This document shows, one piece after another, positions 37,638-47,989 of a stretch of DNA of 64,000 bases. Below the pieces are notes generated by a model that was given only the letters and a program-made list of their open reading frames with translations, did no database searches and had not been told where the DNA came from. Location of the stretch: assembly GCF_035944355.1 (NCBI RefSeq), contig NZ_DASZBH010000009.1, forward strand, positions 124,001 to 188,000, in the 5' to 3' direction. Both the position numbers and the translations under genes were made by a program. Source of the stretch: Frateuria_A sp035944355 (GTDB lineage Bacteria; Pseudomonadota; Gammaproteobacteria; Xanthomonadales; Rhodanobacteraceae). Every line of letters begins with the position of its first letter. Within the stretch, counting starts at the first letter, position 1.

Positions 37638-38485
37638 AGTTGTTCCACACCCATCCCGTCGGCCTTGGCCGCGTCGCGGCCAGCCGGCGACGCCCGCCGC
37701 GCCCGGCCACGGGCGCGCCACCATGTCATCCAGCCTATCCGGACCAGGATCAACGACACATTGTCGCCGTCCGCGCCGCCGCGCTCCAGCGCGCGCGCCA
37801 GCGCCTCGTGCAACGCACGGCGCAGGTTGCGCCGGCGGGCGAGCCGGCCCAGTTCGGCGGTGGACAGCCGCTCCCATACGCCGTCGCTGCACAGCACGAA
37901 CGACTGGCCCGGGCGGATCGCCGCGAAGCCGTGCTCGACCTGCGGCGGCTGCGGGCCGCCCAGGCCGCGCAGCAGCACGTGCTGGTCGGCATCCAGGCCC
38001 ATCGCTTCGGGCGCGAGCTCGCCGCGGGCCACTTTGAGCTGCGCCAGGCTGTGGTCCTCGGTGCGGCCCAGGCAGTGCCCATGCTGGAAGCGGTAGAGCC
38101 GGCTGTCGCCCACGTGGGCCCAGCAGGCGCGCCGGCCACGGATCAGCAGGGCGACCACGGTCGAATGCGGCTCCGCGCCCACCAGGCCCTCGCCGTGCCG
38201 GCGCAGCCCGGCGTGGGCCGCCTGGCACAGCGCTTCCAGGAACAGCGGGCCGGGCTGCTCGCGCCACTGGCCCTGGTTCCAGAACCGGCGGGCGGTGTCG
38301 ACGACGGCCGCGGAGGCCAGCTCGCCGGCGCCATCGCCGCCCATGCCGTCGGCCAGCACCAGCAACCGCGCATCGGACGCCGCGTCGTGCAGGCAAATCA
38401 GTGCGTCCTGCTGTGTGAGGCGTCCGCCGCGCGCCCGCCCGGCCATCACCGACGGTATCGCCTGGCTCTCGATCCGCTGATCCAT
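37634..38485 (-). CDS. PP2C-type Ser/Thr protein phosphatase
   Basis: 283 residues. The PPM/PP2C metal-binding motifs are present: LADGMGGDGAG (44-54), GDSRLYR (126-132), CSDGVWE (199-205) and GDNVSL (240-245). It would remove phosphate from Ser/Thr residues and so oppose the kinase on the facing strand. There is no signal peptide or membrane segment. The C-terminal 35 residues (WWRARGRARRASP onward) are basic and outside the domain. ATG 38485 was preferred to an upstream in-frame ATG at 38518 because it begins closer to the domain. It is translationally coupled to the LysM lipoprotein gene. Confidence 0.92.
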   Translation of the reverse strand: MDQRIESQAIPSVMAGRARGGRLTQQDALICLHDAASDARLLVLADGMGGDGAGELASAAVVDTARRFWNQGQWREQPGPLFLEALCQAAHAGLRRHGEGLVGAEPHSTVVALLIRGRRACWAHVGDSRLYRFQHGHCLGRTEDHSLAQLKVARGELAPEAMGLDADQHVLLRGLGGPQPPQVEHGFAAIRPGQSFVLCSDGVWERLSTAELGRLARRRNLRRALHEALARALERGGADGDNVSLILVRIGWMTWWRARGRARRASPAGRDAAKADGMGVEQL

Positions 38486-38537
38486 CGTCCGGCCCCTGCC
38501 CGAAGATAGGGCGAGCATAACGCCGCCGCGGGCCTCG

Positions 38538-38960
38538 CTACATGTCGTACTTCGCCAGTTGCAAACCGCGGTGCTGATAATCGCGCCAACGCTCGCGCGA
38601 GCCGGTGCGCTCGGCCGGGTCGGCGGCGACCACTTCGAGCACGCGCTCGAAGCGCCCGGTGGCGCAGCTCTCGCGCAGGTTGATCACCAGCGGGCGGTCG
38701 GGCGTGTCGATGCCGGGCGGCACGATCAGCACGGCGGTGTGCTCGTCGTCCTCGTCGCCGGCCAGCTGGTGCGGGACGTAGGCATCCGGGTCGAAGTCCC
38801 ACAGCAGGGTGTCGACCGCCTCGGCCTGCTCGAAATCGCGGGTGAGGATCAGCGTCGGCTGCTGCGCCGCATACGCGCGCCGCGCCAGTTCGCACACCAG
38901 CAGCAGCGGCTGTTCGCGGAAGCGCGGCTTGTCGATCAGGTAGAAGTCGGCGCGGGGCAT
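38538..38960 (-). CDS. holC: DNA polymerase III subunit chi
   Basis: 140 residues, the usual size for HolC, which links the clamp loader to single-strand-binding protein. Typical segments are MPRADFYLIDKPRF at the start, LLLVCELARRAYAAQQPTLI and the VDTLLWDFDPDAYVPH motif (about 70-85). The open frame continues upstream through GTTCCCC heptads (reading SPFPVPRSP), but ATG 38960 is the family start. The heptad array begins 7 bases upstream of the start, so its promoter or leader lies in or beyond the repeat. pepA is upstream on the same strand, the common order in gammaproteobacteria. Confidence 0.92.
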   Translation of the reverse strand: MPRADFYLIDKPRFREQPLLLVCELARRAYAAQQPTLILTRDFEQAEAVDTLLWDFDPDAYVPHQLAGDEDDEHTAVLIVPPGIDTPDRPLVINLRESCATGRFERVLEVVAADPAERTGSRERWRDYQHRGLQLAKYDM

Positions 38961-38967
38961 CTTGGTC

Positions 38968-39104
38968 GGGGAACGGGGAACGGGGAACGGGGAACATGTG
39001 GGCTGCGGCGGGCTGGTATCGCTGCAGTTGCGGACGCCCATCGTGCCACGGGCGTCAGCACCACGTGAACCCGCACGTTCCCCGTTCCCCGTTCCCTGTT
39101 CCTC
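38968..39104. repeat. Inverted heptad repeat between pepA and holC
   Basis: Left arm: GGGGAAC x4, all perfect (38968-38995). Right arm: GTTCCCC x2 plus two degenerate units (39077-39104). The 81-base spacer would be the loop. The arms can pair over up to 28 bases in RNA or cruciform DNA. It lies in the pepA-holC gap, so it sits in the presumed transcript 5' of holC. Confidence 0.95.
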
Positions 39105-39111
39105 GATCTTC

Positions 39112-40605
39112 TCAGCCCGCGCGGTCCATCAGCCACTGCACCAGCAGGGGCACCGGGCGGCCGGTGGCCAGGCCCTTGCGGCCCTCGTCCCAGGCGGTGC
39201 CGGCGATGTCCAGGTGCGCCCAGCGCTGGCCTTCGGTGAAGCGCGACAGGAAGCAGCCGGCGGTGATCGCGCCGGCGCTCTTGCCGCCGATGTTGGCCAC
39301 GTCGGCGAAGCCCGATTCGAGCTGCACCTGGTAGTCGTCCCACAGCGGCAGGCGCCAGGCGCGGTCGAGCGTGGCCTCGCCGGCGGCGAGCAGCTCGGCG
39401 GCCAGCTCGTCGTGCTTGCTCATCAGGCCGCTGGCGTGCTTGCCCAGCGCGATGACGCAGGCACCGGTGAGCGTGGCCGCGTCGATGATGGCCTTGGGCT
39501 GGTAGGTCTGCGCGGTCCAGGTCAGCGCGTCGCACAGGATCAGGCGGCCCTCGGCGTCGGTGTTGAGCACCTCGATGGTCAGGCCCGAGAGGCTGGTCAA
39601 CACGTCGCTGGGGCGGTAGCTGTCGCCGTCGGGCATGTTCTCGGCCGCGGGCACCACGCAGACCAGGTTGAGCTCGAGGCGCATCTTCACCGCGGCGACG
39701 AAGGCCCCCAGCACGCCGGCGGCGCCGCCCATGTCGAACTTCATCTCCTCCATGCCGGCGCCGGGCTTGAGGCTGATGCCGCCGGAGTCGAAGGTGATGC
39801 CCTTGCCGACGAAGGCGTAGGGCTTGTCGCCCTCGTTGCCGCCCTTGTACTCCAGCGCGATCAGGCGCGGCCTGTTGGCCGAGCCGCGGCCGACCGCCAG
39901 CAACGAGCCGAAGCCGAGCTTTTCCATCGCCTCGTGGTCGAGCACGCGGCAGCTGACACCTTCGTTGGCGTCGGCGAAAGCCTGGGCCTGTGCGGCGAGG
40001 TAGGAGGGGTTGCAGATGTTCGGCGGCAGGTTGGCCAGCTCGCGGGCGAAGCGCACGCCTTGGGCGATCGCCACCGCCTGGTCCAGCCCGGGCTGCGCCT
40101 CGTGGGCGGCGACGAAGGCCACCGACTGCAGCTCCGGCTGCGCGGCCTTCTCGCGCGGCTTGAAAGTGGCCGTATAGCGGTAGGCGGCATGGTCGGCGGC
40201 GAGCGCCGCGGTCCGCACGCGCCAGGCGGCGTCGCGGCCGGGCACGTCCAGGTCGGCCAGGAAGGATACCGCCGTGTCGACCGGCAGCCTGCCCAGCGCG
40301 CGGGCGGCTTCCAGGTGGACCTTCTGGTAGCGCGCCGCGTCGAAGCTCTTCTGCGCACCCAGGCCGACCACCAGGACGCGACGGGCGGCCACGCCGGCGG
40401 GCGCATACAGCACGGCGGTACTGCCGGCCTTGCCGCTGATGTCGCCGCTTTCCACCTGGCGCTTGATCGCACCTTCGCTGGCCCCGTCCACGCGCGCGGC
40501 GGCGCTGGTGAGCAGGCCGTTCTCGTAGACGCCGACCACCAGGCAGGGCGTTTCGACGGTTTCGGGCGAGGTGCTGGCGGCGACCAGACTGAACTGAAGC
40601 GTCAT
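39112..40605 (-). CDS. pepA: Leucyl aminopeptidase PepA (M17)
   Basis: 497 residues, full length. The M17 catalytic domain carries the two-zinc site: VGKGITFDSGGISLKP (about 267-281) with the catalytic lysine region, MKFDMGGAAGVLG (288-300) and the signature NTDAEGRL at 348-355 with the catalytic arginine. It cleaves N-terminal residues, mainly leucine, from peptides in the cytoplasm, and in E. coli also binds DNA in Xer recombination and carAB control. The frame stays open to 41724 through the antisense of lptF, but ATG 40605 gives the standard MTLQFSL start. It is divergent from lptF and upstream of holC. Confidence 0.95.
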   Translation of the reverse strand: MTLQFSLVAASTSPETVETPCLVVGVYENGLLTSAAARVDGASEGAIKRQVESGDISGKAGSTAVLYAPAGVAARRVLVVGLGAQKSFDAARYQKVHLEAARALGRLPVDTAVSFLADLDVPGRDAAWRVRTAALAADHAAYRYTATFKPREKAAQPELQSVAFVAAHEAQPGLDQAVAIAQGVRFARELANLPPNICNPSYLAAQAQAFADANEGVSCRVLDHEAMEKLGFGSLLAVGRGSANRPRLIALEYKGGNEGDKPYAFVGKGITFDSGGISLKPGAGMEEMKFDMGGAAGVLGAFVAAVKMRLELNLVCVVPAAENMPDGDSYRPSDVLTSLSGLTIEVLNTDAEGRLILCDALTWTAQTYQPKAIIDAATLTGACVIALGKHASGLMSKHDELAAELLAAGEATLDRAWRLPLWDDYQVQLESGFADVANIGGKSAGAITAGCFLSRFTEGQRWAHLDIAGTAWDEGRKGLATGRPVPLLVQWLMDRAG

Positions 40606-40698
40606 CGGAGAGGGTCCTGCGAAGCGAAGAAGGAGGGCGGACCGGCTAGACTTGGCGTTCGGCGCCGGCCTGCGGTGCGAGACCCTCAATCCTATCGC

Positions 40699-41811
40699 AT
40701 GCTGAGCATCCTCGACCGCTACTTCCTGCGCGAACTGGCCCAGACGGTCGCCGCCACCACGATCGTGCTGTTGGCGATCATCACCGGCACGACATTCGCG
40801 AAGGTGCTCCAGCAGGTGGCCGGCGGCAGCTTCCCGGCCAGCGTGATATTTCCCGTGCTGGGCCTGCGCACGCTGGACGGGTTGACCAACCTGTTGCCGC
40901 TGGCCGGCTTCCTCGGCGCGATGATGGCGCTGGGCCGCATGTACCGCGAAAGCGAGATGCACGTGCTGGCCTCCTCCGGCATGGGGCCGCGCGGGCTGCT
41001 CCGGCCGGTGGCGATCCTGGCCGGCATCATCGTGCTGGTGACCGCGCTGGTTTCGCTGTGGCTGGGACCGTGGGCGGTGCGCACCTCCGATGCGCTGGTG
41101 GCCGAGGCCAACCGCTCGGTGATCGCCGCAGGCCTGGACGCCGGGCGCTTTACCGAGCTGCCCGGCAAGGGCGGGATCATCTTCGTCGAGTCGCTGAACC
41201 GCGACGGCAGCGTGCTGGGCAAGACCTTCGTGGCGAGCGAGAGCGTGGACAAGGACGGCACCCGCCAGATCAAGCTGGTCACCGCCGCAGGCGGCCAGCT
41301 CTACCAGGAAAGCAACGGCCAGGGCCGCTTCATGGCGCTGCGCAACGGCTGGCAATACAAGATTCCGCTCGGCCGCGACGACTGGTGGCGCATGCAGTAC
41401 GCGCGCAACGACGTGGCCTTGTCCGAGGTGAAGGCCGACGACGAGGAAGACCCGGCCCACTCGCAGGGCACCTGGGCGCTGGCCACCTCCGCCTCGCCCG
41501 ACGCGCGCGCCGAGTTCGCCTGGCGCGTGCATGCGCCGCCGATGGCCTTCGTATTGCTGATGCTGGCCCTGCCGCTTTCGCGCCAGAGCCCGCGCGAGCC
41601 CCGCTACGGGCGGGTGCTGCTTGCCCTGCTCGGCTTCTATCTCTACTACCTGCTGCTGGCGCTGGGCCGCGCGCAGATCGGCAAGGGCCACTGGGCCAAC
41701 TCGCTGTCGCTGCTCCTCGTGCACCTGCTGGCGCTGGCGCTGGCGGCCTGGCTGTTCTGGAAGCAGTACGCTCCGCGCAAGCCGCGCGGCCCGCGCGGGG
41801 CGGTGGCCTGA
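40699..41811 (+). CDS. lptF: LPS export permease LptF
   Basis: 370 residues, YjgP/YjgQ family. It has membrane segments near the N-terminus (LSILDRYFLRELAQTVAATT, typical for LptF), a central periplasmic beta-jellyroll (about 130-270) and C-terminal membrane helices. With LptG and the LptB ATPase it extracts lipopolysaccharide from the inner membrane and feeds the LptC-LptA bridge. The ATG at 40699 is chosen over the very long upstream frame, which is antisense to pepA. It overlaps lptG by one base (TGATG) and is divergent from pepA, the usual arrangement in gammaproteobacteria. Confidence 0.95.
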   Translation: MLSILDRYFLRELAQTVAATTIVLLAIITGTTFAKVLQQVAGGSFPASVIFPVLGLRTLDGLTNLLPLAGFLGAMMALGRMYRESEMHVLASSGMGPRGLLRPVAILAGIIVLVTALVSLWLGPWAVRTSDALVAEANRSVIAAGLDAGRFTELPGKGGIIFVESLNRDGSVLGKTFVASESVDKDGTRQIKLVTAAGGQLYQESNGQGRFMALRNGWQYKIPLGRDDWWRMQYARNDVALSEVKADDEEDPAHSQGTWALATSASPDARAEFAWRVHAPPMAFVLLMLALPLSRQSPREPRYGRVLLALLGFYLYYLLLALGRAQIGKGHWANSLSLLLVHLLALALAAWLFWKQYAPRKPRGPRGAVA

Positions 41812-42908
41812 TGCAGCTCTCGATCAAGCGCGTCGACCGCCTGGTCGGCATGACGGTGCTGGGCTCGCTGCTCACGGTGTGGCTGGTGCTCACCGGCTTC
41901 GACGCGGTGACGCAGCTGCTGCGCCAGCTCGGCCTGGTCGGGCGCAACGGCTTCACCACCCTCAACGCGATCAGCTACGTGCTGGTGACGGTCCCGCGCC
42001 GCATGTACGAGATGTTCATCTTCGCCGCCGTGATCGGCGGCCTGATGGGCCTGGGCGCGCTGGGCGCCAGCGGCGAGCTGACCGCGCTGCGCGCGGCGGG
42101 CATGTCGCGGCTGCGCATCGCGGCCTCGGCCGCCGGCGTGGTGGCGGTGCTCACGGTGGGCGTGACCATCCTGGGCGAGACCGCCGCGCCGTGGGGCGAC
42201 CAGCAGGCGCAGGCCATGCAGCTGCGCATGAAGGCGAACAACCTGGGCCTGTCCGGCAGCACCGGTCTGTGGGCGCGCGACGGCGACCGGGTGATCAACG
42301 CCAAGGCGACGCTGATCAAGCAGGTCGAGGGACACAACGTGGTGCAGCTGGCGGACGTGCGCGTCTTCACGCTGACGCCCGATGGCCAGGTCAGCCGCTT
42401 CGACTGGGCCCACAGCGCGCAGAACGACGGCCGCCGCTGGACCCTCGAAGGCGTGCGCACCACCACGCTGGACGCCGCCGGCACCCACAGCAGCTCGGCG
42501 GCGAGCGAGCCGTGGGAGTCGCACCTCAACCCGCGCGTGCTCGAGCAGTCGGTGATCCAGCCGCAATACCTGCCGATGCGCGACCTGTACCGCAACATGA
42601 CCTATCTCACCCGCAACGGGCAGAACCCGGGCATCTACGCGGTGACTTTCTGGGGTCGGGTGCTCTACCCGCTCAATACGCTGGTGCTGGTGCTGTGCGC
42701 GATGCCGTTCGCCTTCGGCGCGCTGCGCTCGGGCGGCCTGGGCAAGCGGATCTTCGTGGGCATCCTGCTGGCGATCGGCTGGTACTTCCTGCAGAAGGCC
42801 TTGGTGAACTTCGCCACCATCTACGGCCTGCCGCCGCTGCCGGCCAACCTGCTGCCGGCGCTGTTGCTCTCCCTGGGCGCCTGGTTGTACTTCCGCCGCA
42901 AACTCTGA
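41811..42908 (+). CDS. lptG: LPS export permease LptG
   Basis: 365 residues, partner of LptF. The N-terminal VDRLVGMTVLGSLLTVWLVL and the conserved TVPRRMYEMFIFAAVIGGLMGLGAL (first membrane half with the LptB coupling region) are followed by a periplasmic jellyroll (about 130-265) and C-terminal helices that include NTLVLVLCAMPFAFGALR. It starts within the lptF stop, so translation is coupled. No lptB or lptC is in the window, consistent with their separate location in this group. Confidence 0.95.
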   Translation: MQLSIKRVDRLVGMTVLGSLLTVWLVLTGFDAVTQLLRQLGLVGRNGFTTLNAISYVLVTVPRRMYEMFIFAAVIGGLMGLGALGASGELTALRAAGMSRLRIAASAAGVVAVLTVGVTILGETAAPWGDQQAQAMQLRMKANNLGLSGSTGLWARDGDRVINAKATLIKQVEGHNVVQLADVRVFTLTPDGQVSRFDWAHSAQNDGRRWTLEGVRTTTLDAAGTHSSSAASEPWESHLNPRVLEQSVIQPQYLPMRDLYRNMTYLTRNGQNPGIYAVTFWGRVLYPLNTLVLVLCAMPFAFGALRSGGLGKRIFVGILLAIGWYFLQKALVNFATIYGLPPLPANLLPALLLSLGAWLYFRRKL

Positions 42909-43045
42909 GGCGGCTCATCGGGGCGGGCGCAGGGAGCGCTCCGCGGGAGGTCTGTTTCAGTCCCCCGGCGCCGCCGCCCGTCTTTCCCCCGCGCACTGGA
43001 ACGCCGGACCGATACCATGGCGCGCACCGACCGCCGGAGACGCCC

Positions 43046-43516
43046 ATGGGCAAGCACACCGCCGAGCTGCGCTGGACGCGCGGCGACCAGACCTTCCTCG
43101 ATAACCGCTACAGCCGCCTGCACAGCGTGCGCTTCGACGGCGGCCTGGAGATCCCGATGTCGTCCTCGCCCGCAGTGGTGCCGGTGCCGATGTCCGATCC
43201 GGCGGCGGTGGACCCGGAGGAGGCCTTCGTCGCCGCGCTGGCCAGTTGCCACATGCTGTGGTTCCTCAGCCTGGCCGCCCGCGACGGCTGGCGTGTGGAC
43301 AGCTACCGCGACGCGGCGGCCGGCACCATGGGGCGCGACGAGCGCAACCGCATCGTCATGCGCGAGGTGCTGCTGCGGCCTGAAGTGGACTTCTCCGGCG
43401 ACCGGCGGCCCAGCCGCGAACAGATCGAGCAGCTGCACCGCGACGCCCATGCCGAGTGCTTCCTCGCCCATTCGGTGCGCTGCGAGGTGCGCTGCGAGCC
43501 GGTGATGGAGCCATGA
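43046..43516 (+). CDS. OsmC-family protein
   Basis: 156 residues, an OsmC/Ohr-type fold. The motif AALASCHMLWFLSLAARDG (about 70-88) contains the single resolving-type cysteine, and the second half ends EQLHRDAHAECFLAHSV with another cysteine, giving the two-cysteine pair of peroxidatic OsmC/Ohr proteins. The expected role is thiol-dependent reduction of organic hydroperoxides. It begins with the family-like MGKHTAELRWTRGDQTF. It is a single gene with 137 bases of intergenic DNA before it, in which I see no clear promoter. Confidence 0.88.
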   Translation: MGKHTAELRWTRGDQTFLDNRYSRLHSVRFDGGLEIPMSSSPAVVPVPMSDPAAVDPEEAFVAALASCHMLWFLSLAARDGWRVDSYRDAAAGTMGRDERNRIVMREVLLRPEVDFSGDRRPSREQIEQLHRDAHAECFLAHSVRCEVRCEPVMEP

Positions 43517-43611
43517 GCCAGCCGGCCGCCGATCGACTCCTCAAACGAGGGCGCCCCGGCGAAGGCACGGCACCGCGGGCTAGGCATCGCGGCGCCTGAG
43601 GCGGCCGGCCT

Positions 43612-44322
43612 TCAATCGCCCTGCGGCTGCCGCCGACGCCGGGTGAAATGGCCGATCAGCAGCGGCACCAGCGCGAGCAGGGCGATCGCGCCCAGCGGCA
43701 GCAGCACTTCCCGGTGCATGAACAGGCCCAGGCCGATGCGGTCGCTCTGGATGAGCGCCCGGCCCAGGCCGGCGCCGATCGATGTCTCGAACACCAGCGC
43801 CACCGTGCCGCCCAGCCAGGTGGCGCCGACGAACAGCCACAGCGGGCAGCGCAGCCAGGCCAGACAGACAGTGATCAAACCGAACGGCGCCACCGGCACG
43901 AAGCGCAGGAACAAGGTGTAACTGATCGGGTGGCGCTCGAAACCGTGGTGCAGCTTCGCCGCCAGCGGCGGCGGGTTCCGGCTGCCGCCGCCGAAGGCGT
44001 AGCGGCTGGCGAGGTAGAGGATCAGCGAGCCCAGGGTCAGGCCGACCGAGGACCAGGCCGTGCCCTCGACCACGCCGAAGGCAAAGCCGCCGGCGAAGAT
44101 GATGATCACGGTGCCCGGAATGCCGGTCGCCATCGCCAGCGTCAGCAGGCCGATGTAGGCCAGCCGGCTGAGCCACGGGTTGTCCGCGATCTGCTGCTGC
44201 AGTTCGTTCTGGTGCGCGATGAGCTGCTCGGGGTTGAGCCGGTCCAGCGCGCCCGAAGCGAACAGCACCACGCCGGCGATTACCAGCAACAGCAACGGCA
44301 AGGCGGCGCGCAGCCGGCTCAA
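43612..44322 (-). CDS. TVP38/TMEM64-family (VTT/DedA-like) membrane protein
   Basis: 236 residues with about five hydrophobic segments. The VTT-domain core is visible: AMATGIPGTVIIIFAGGFAFGVVEGT (about 66-91; the GxPxT-x-G re-entrant loop) and FLRFVPVAPFGLITVCL (about 135-151; the F-x-R-x-x-P motif). Bacterial relatives are linked to lipid-carrier or phospholipid flipping and membrane stress, but function here is not known. No ATG is available. TTG at 44322 overlaps the deaminase stop (TTGA) and has GGAG about 8 bases upstream, so coupled translation is likely. Confidence 0.82.
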   Translation of the reverse strand: MSRLRAALPLLLLVIAGVVLFASGALDRLNPEQLIAHQNELQQQIADNPWLSRLAYIGLLTLAMATGIPGTVIIIFAGGFAFGVVEGTAWSSVGLTLGSLILYLASRYAFGGGSRNPPPLAAKLHHGFERHPISYTLFLRFVPVAPFGLITVCLAWLRCPLWLFVGATWLGGTVALVFETSIGAGLGRALIQSDRIGLGLFMHREVLLPLGAIALLALVPLLIGHFTRRRRQPQGD

Positions 44323-44882
44323 TAGTGCGCTCCGCTCTTGCCGTAGTCGGCCAGCACCGTACGCGCTTGCTCGCGCAGGATGTCGCGCCGTACGGCGATG
44401 CCGCGGCGTTCGAGCTGGGCGATCCAGTCCGCCGGCAGCGGGCCTTCGTCGAAGGTGGTGAGCGACTCGACGTCCTCGCCGCGCGCGCCGATCAGCAATT
44501 CGTCGATGCCTGCCCACACCGTGGCGCCGAAGCACTGGCAGCAGGGCTGCGCGCTAGTGGCCAGGATGAAGCGGCCGTTGTCGCCGGCGTTGAGGCGGAA
44601 GCTCGCCAGGCGCTGCTGCGCGAGCATGTAGGCCATCGTCTCGGCGTGCGCGACCGAGCAGGTCTGCTGCACCACGCGGTTGATGCCGACGGAAACCAGG
44701 CGGCCGTCCGCGTGGAAAACCGCCGCGCCGAACGGCCCGCCGTGGCTGCGCGCCACGTTCTGGCGCGCGAGCTCGATCGCCAGCCCCACGCGGTCTTCGT
44801 CGCTGAGGTAGCGGCGGCCGGTATCGGCCACCTCGCCGACCCAGGGCGGCAGGGTGAGATGGAGCTGGAGCGGCAGCAGCAT
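44319..44882 (-). CDS. Cytidine/deoxycytidylate deaminase-family nucleoside deaminase
   Basis: 187 residues. The zinc site of the CDA fold is complete: HAETMAY (about 95) supplies the histidine and catalytic glutamate, and PCCQCFGA (about 128) the two cysteines. The order and spacing resemble guanine deaminase/TadA-like nucleoside deaminases rather than tetrameric CDA. The substrate is unknown. The N-terminus (MLLPLQLHLTLPPWVGEV) is unusual for the family but gives the only sensible start, with glnS ending 2 bases upstream. It lies in an operon between glnS and a VTT membrane protein. Confidence 0.85.
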   Translation of the reverse strand: MLLPLQLHLTLPPWVGEVADTGRRYLSDEDRVGLAIELARQNVARSHGGPFGAAVFHADGRLVSVGINRVVQQTCSVAHAETMAYMLAQQRLASFRLNAGDNGRFILATSAQPCCQCFGATVWAGIDELLIGARGEDVESLTTFDEGPLPADWIAQLERRGIAVRRDILREQARTVLADYGKSGAHY

Positions 44883-44884
44883 GC

Positions 44885-46648
<1,764 letters not shown>

Positions 46649-46796
46649 CGGTGCGGCTCGGGCAAGCTTGGGCGGAAACCGGGGAGTTTACCCTGAGTTG
46701 CGCATGTCCCTGGTCGAATCCACTGTGGGCAGCTCCGTTTTCGCGCTTCCGGCGCCAGGGCTTGCCGCTCTCCGGGGTGCGCAGTAGCGTGGCCGC

Positions 46797-47072
46797 ATGC
46801 GCATCGCCTACCGAGCCGAAAGCCTGATCGACGCCCATCTGGTCAAGGATGCGCTGGAGCGCGAGGAGATTCCCGCGTTCATCGCCGGCGAATACCTGAC
46901 CGGCGCGGTAGGCCAGCTGCCGGCGATCGACTACGTCGCGGTGATGGTGCCTGAATCCTCCGCCGGCGCCGCCGAGGCGGTGGTGCGCGCGGTCGAGGCG
47001 CAACTGGCCGAGGCCCGCGCGGCGCTCGGCGACTGGGACGGCGACGCGCAACTGGCCACCGATTCGCCGTGA
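46797..47072 (+). CDS. DUF2007 small protein
   Basis: 91 residues, matching the DUF2007 (putative signal-transducing) family: an opening MRIAYRAESLIDAHLVKDALE with the conserved pattern of a short strand and a helix, then IPAFIAGEYLTGAVGQLP and a strand VAVMVPES. It is soluble and acidic. The function is unknown, although relatives are suspected to bind partners through the PII-like fold. It overlaps the EamA gene by four bases (GTGA). Divergent from glnS with 148 bases between. Confidence 0.85.
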   Translation: MRIAYRAESLIDAHLVKDALEREEIPAFIAGEYLTGAVGQLPAIDYVAVMVPESSAGAAEAVVRAVEAQLAEARAALGDWDGDAQLATDSP

Positions 47073-47989
47073 ACCGATCCGTCTCCACGACCGCGACGCC
47101 GCTGGCGCCGCCGGCCGCGGTCGGCCGCATGGCGCTGGGCGCGATGCTGCTTTCCACCACCGGCATCTTCGTGGTGCTGGCGCAGGTGGCGCCGACCGTG
47201 TCGGCGTTCTACCGCATGCTGTTCGGCGGCGCGATGCTGCTCGGCAGGGTGGCGCTCACGCGGCGCTGGGTGCGAGTCCGATGGCGCGACGTCGTGCTGG
47301 CGCTGCTGCCGGCGCTGGGCTTTTCGCTGGACCTGATCTGCTGGCATCGGTCGATCCTCTGGGTGGGGCCGGGCGTGGCCACCCTGCTGACCAACTTCCA
47401 GGTGTTCCTGATGGCGTTGGTCGGCTGGTGGGTCTATCGCGAGCGGCTGGGGCGCTGGTTCCTGCCGGGCATCGCGGTGGCGCTGGCAGGATTGTGGCTG
47501 CTGGTCGGCGCGCACTGGTCGCTGTTCGACGCGCGGCACCGGCTCGGCGTATGGCTGGGGCTGGCCAGCGGCCTGGCCTATACGGTCTACCTGCTGAGCT
47601 TCCGGCGCGCGCTGTCGGGGCATACGGCGCTGCCGGCGGCGCAGTTCCTCGGGCTGATGAGCCTGCTGAGCGCCGCGCTGCTCCTGCTCTGGGGGCTGGC
47701 CGAGGGCGACGCGTTCGCGCTGGTGACGGCGCACAGCTGGAGCGCGCTGCTGGCGCTGGGCTTTTTCGGCCAGGTGCTGGCCTGGCTGCTGATGGTGGGC
47801 ACGATGCCGCTGTTGCCGGCCTCGCTGGTGGGCCTGTTGCTGCTGTTGCAGCCGGCGCTGGCCTTCGTGCTGGACGTGCTGCTGTTCAGGCGTCCGACCG
47901 GCGGTGGCGACTGGCTGGGCCTGGCGCTCGCGCTGGTCGGCATCCTGCTCGGCACGATGCGCAGGAACGGTAAGGACCGGAGTCGATGA
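47069..47989 (+). CDS. EamA/DMT-family transporter
   Basis: 306 residues with ten predicted membrane segments in two EamA repeats (about 20-150 and 165-295). Family features include SALGAM-type opening (ALGAMLLSTTGIFVVLA), the FYRMLFGG segment and the second-half LMVGTMPLLPASLVGLLLLL. Drug/metabolite transporters of this family export amino acids, nucleosides or other small molecules. The substrate is unknown. The start is GTG 47069 in the DUF2007 stop. It overlaps apt (ATGA at 47986-47989), so the three genes form a tight operon. Confidence 0.9.
   Translation: MNRSVSTTATPLAPPAAVGRMALGAMLLSTTGIFVVLAQVAPTVSAFYRMLFGGAMLLGRVALTRRWVRVRWRDVVLALLPALGFSLDLICWHRSILWVGPGVATLLTNFQVFLMALVGWWVYRERLGRWFLPGIAVALAGLWLLVGAHWSLFDARHRLGVWLGLASGLAYTVYLLSFRRALSGHTALPAAQFLGLMSLLSAALLLLWGLAEGDAFALVTAHSWSALLALGFFGQVLAWLLMVGTMPLLPASLVGLLLLLQPALAFVLDVLLFRRPTGGGDWLGLALALVGILLGTMRRNGKDRSR

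Noticed and set aside
34436..38485. The kinase/FHA/phosphatase genes as part of a type VI secretion locus (PpkA/Fha/PppA)
   Set aside because: No Tss/Tag structural genes are seen on either side within the window, and the LysM/TPR lipoprotein does not fit that arrangement.
38968..39104. The heptad arrays as CRISPR repeats
   Set aside because: Units are 7 bases with no unique spacers between them, and no cas gene is present. They are simple tandem repeats arranged as inverted pairs.
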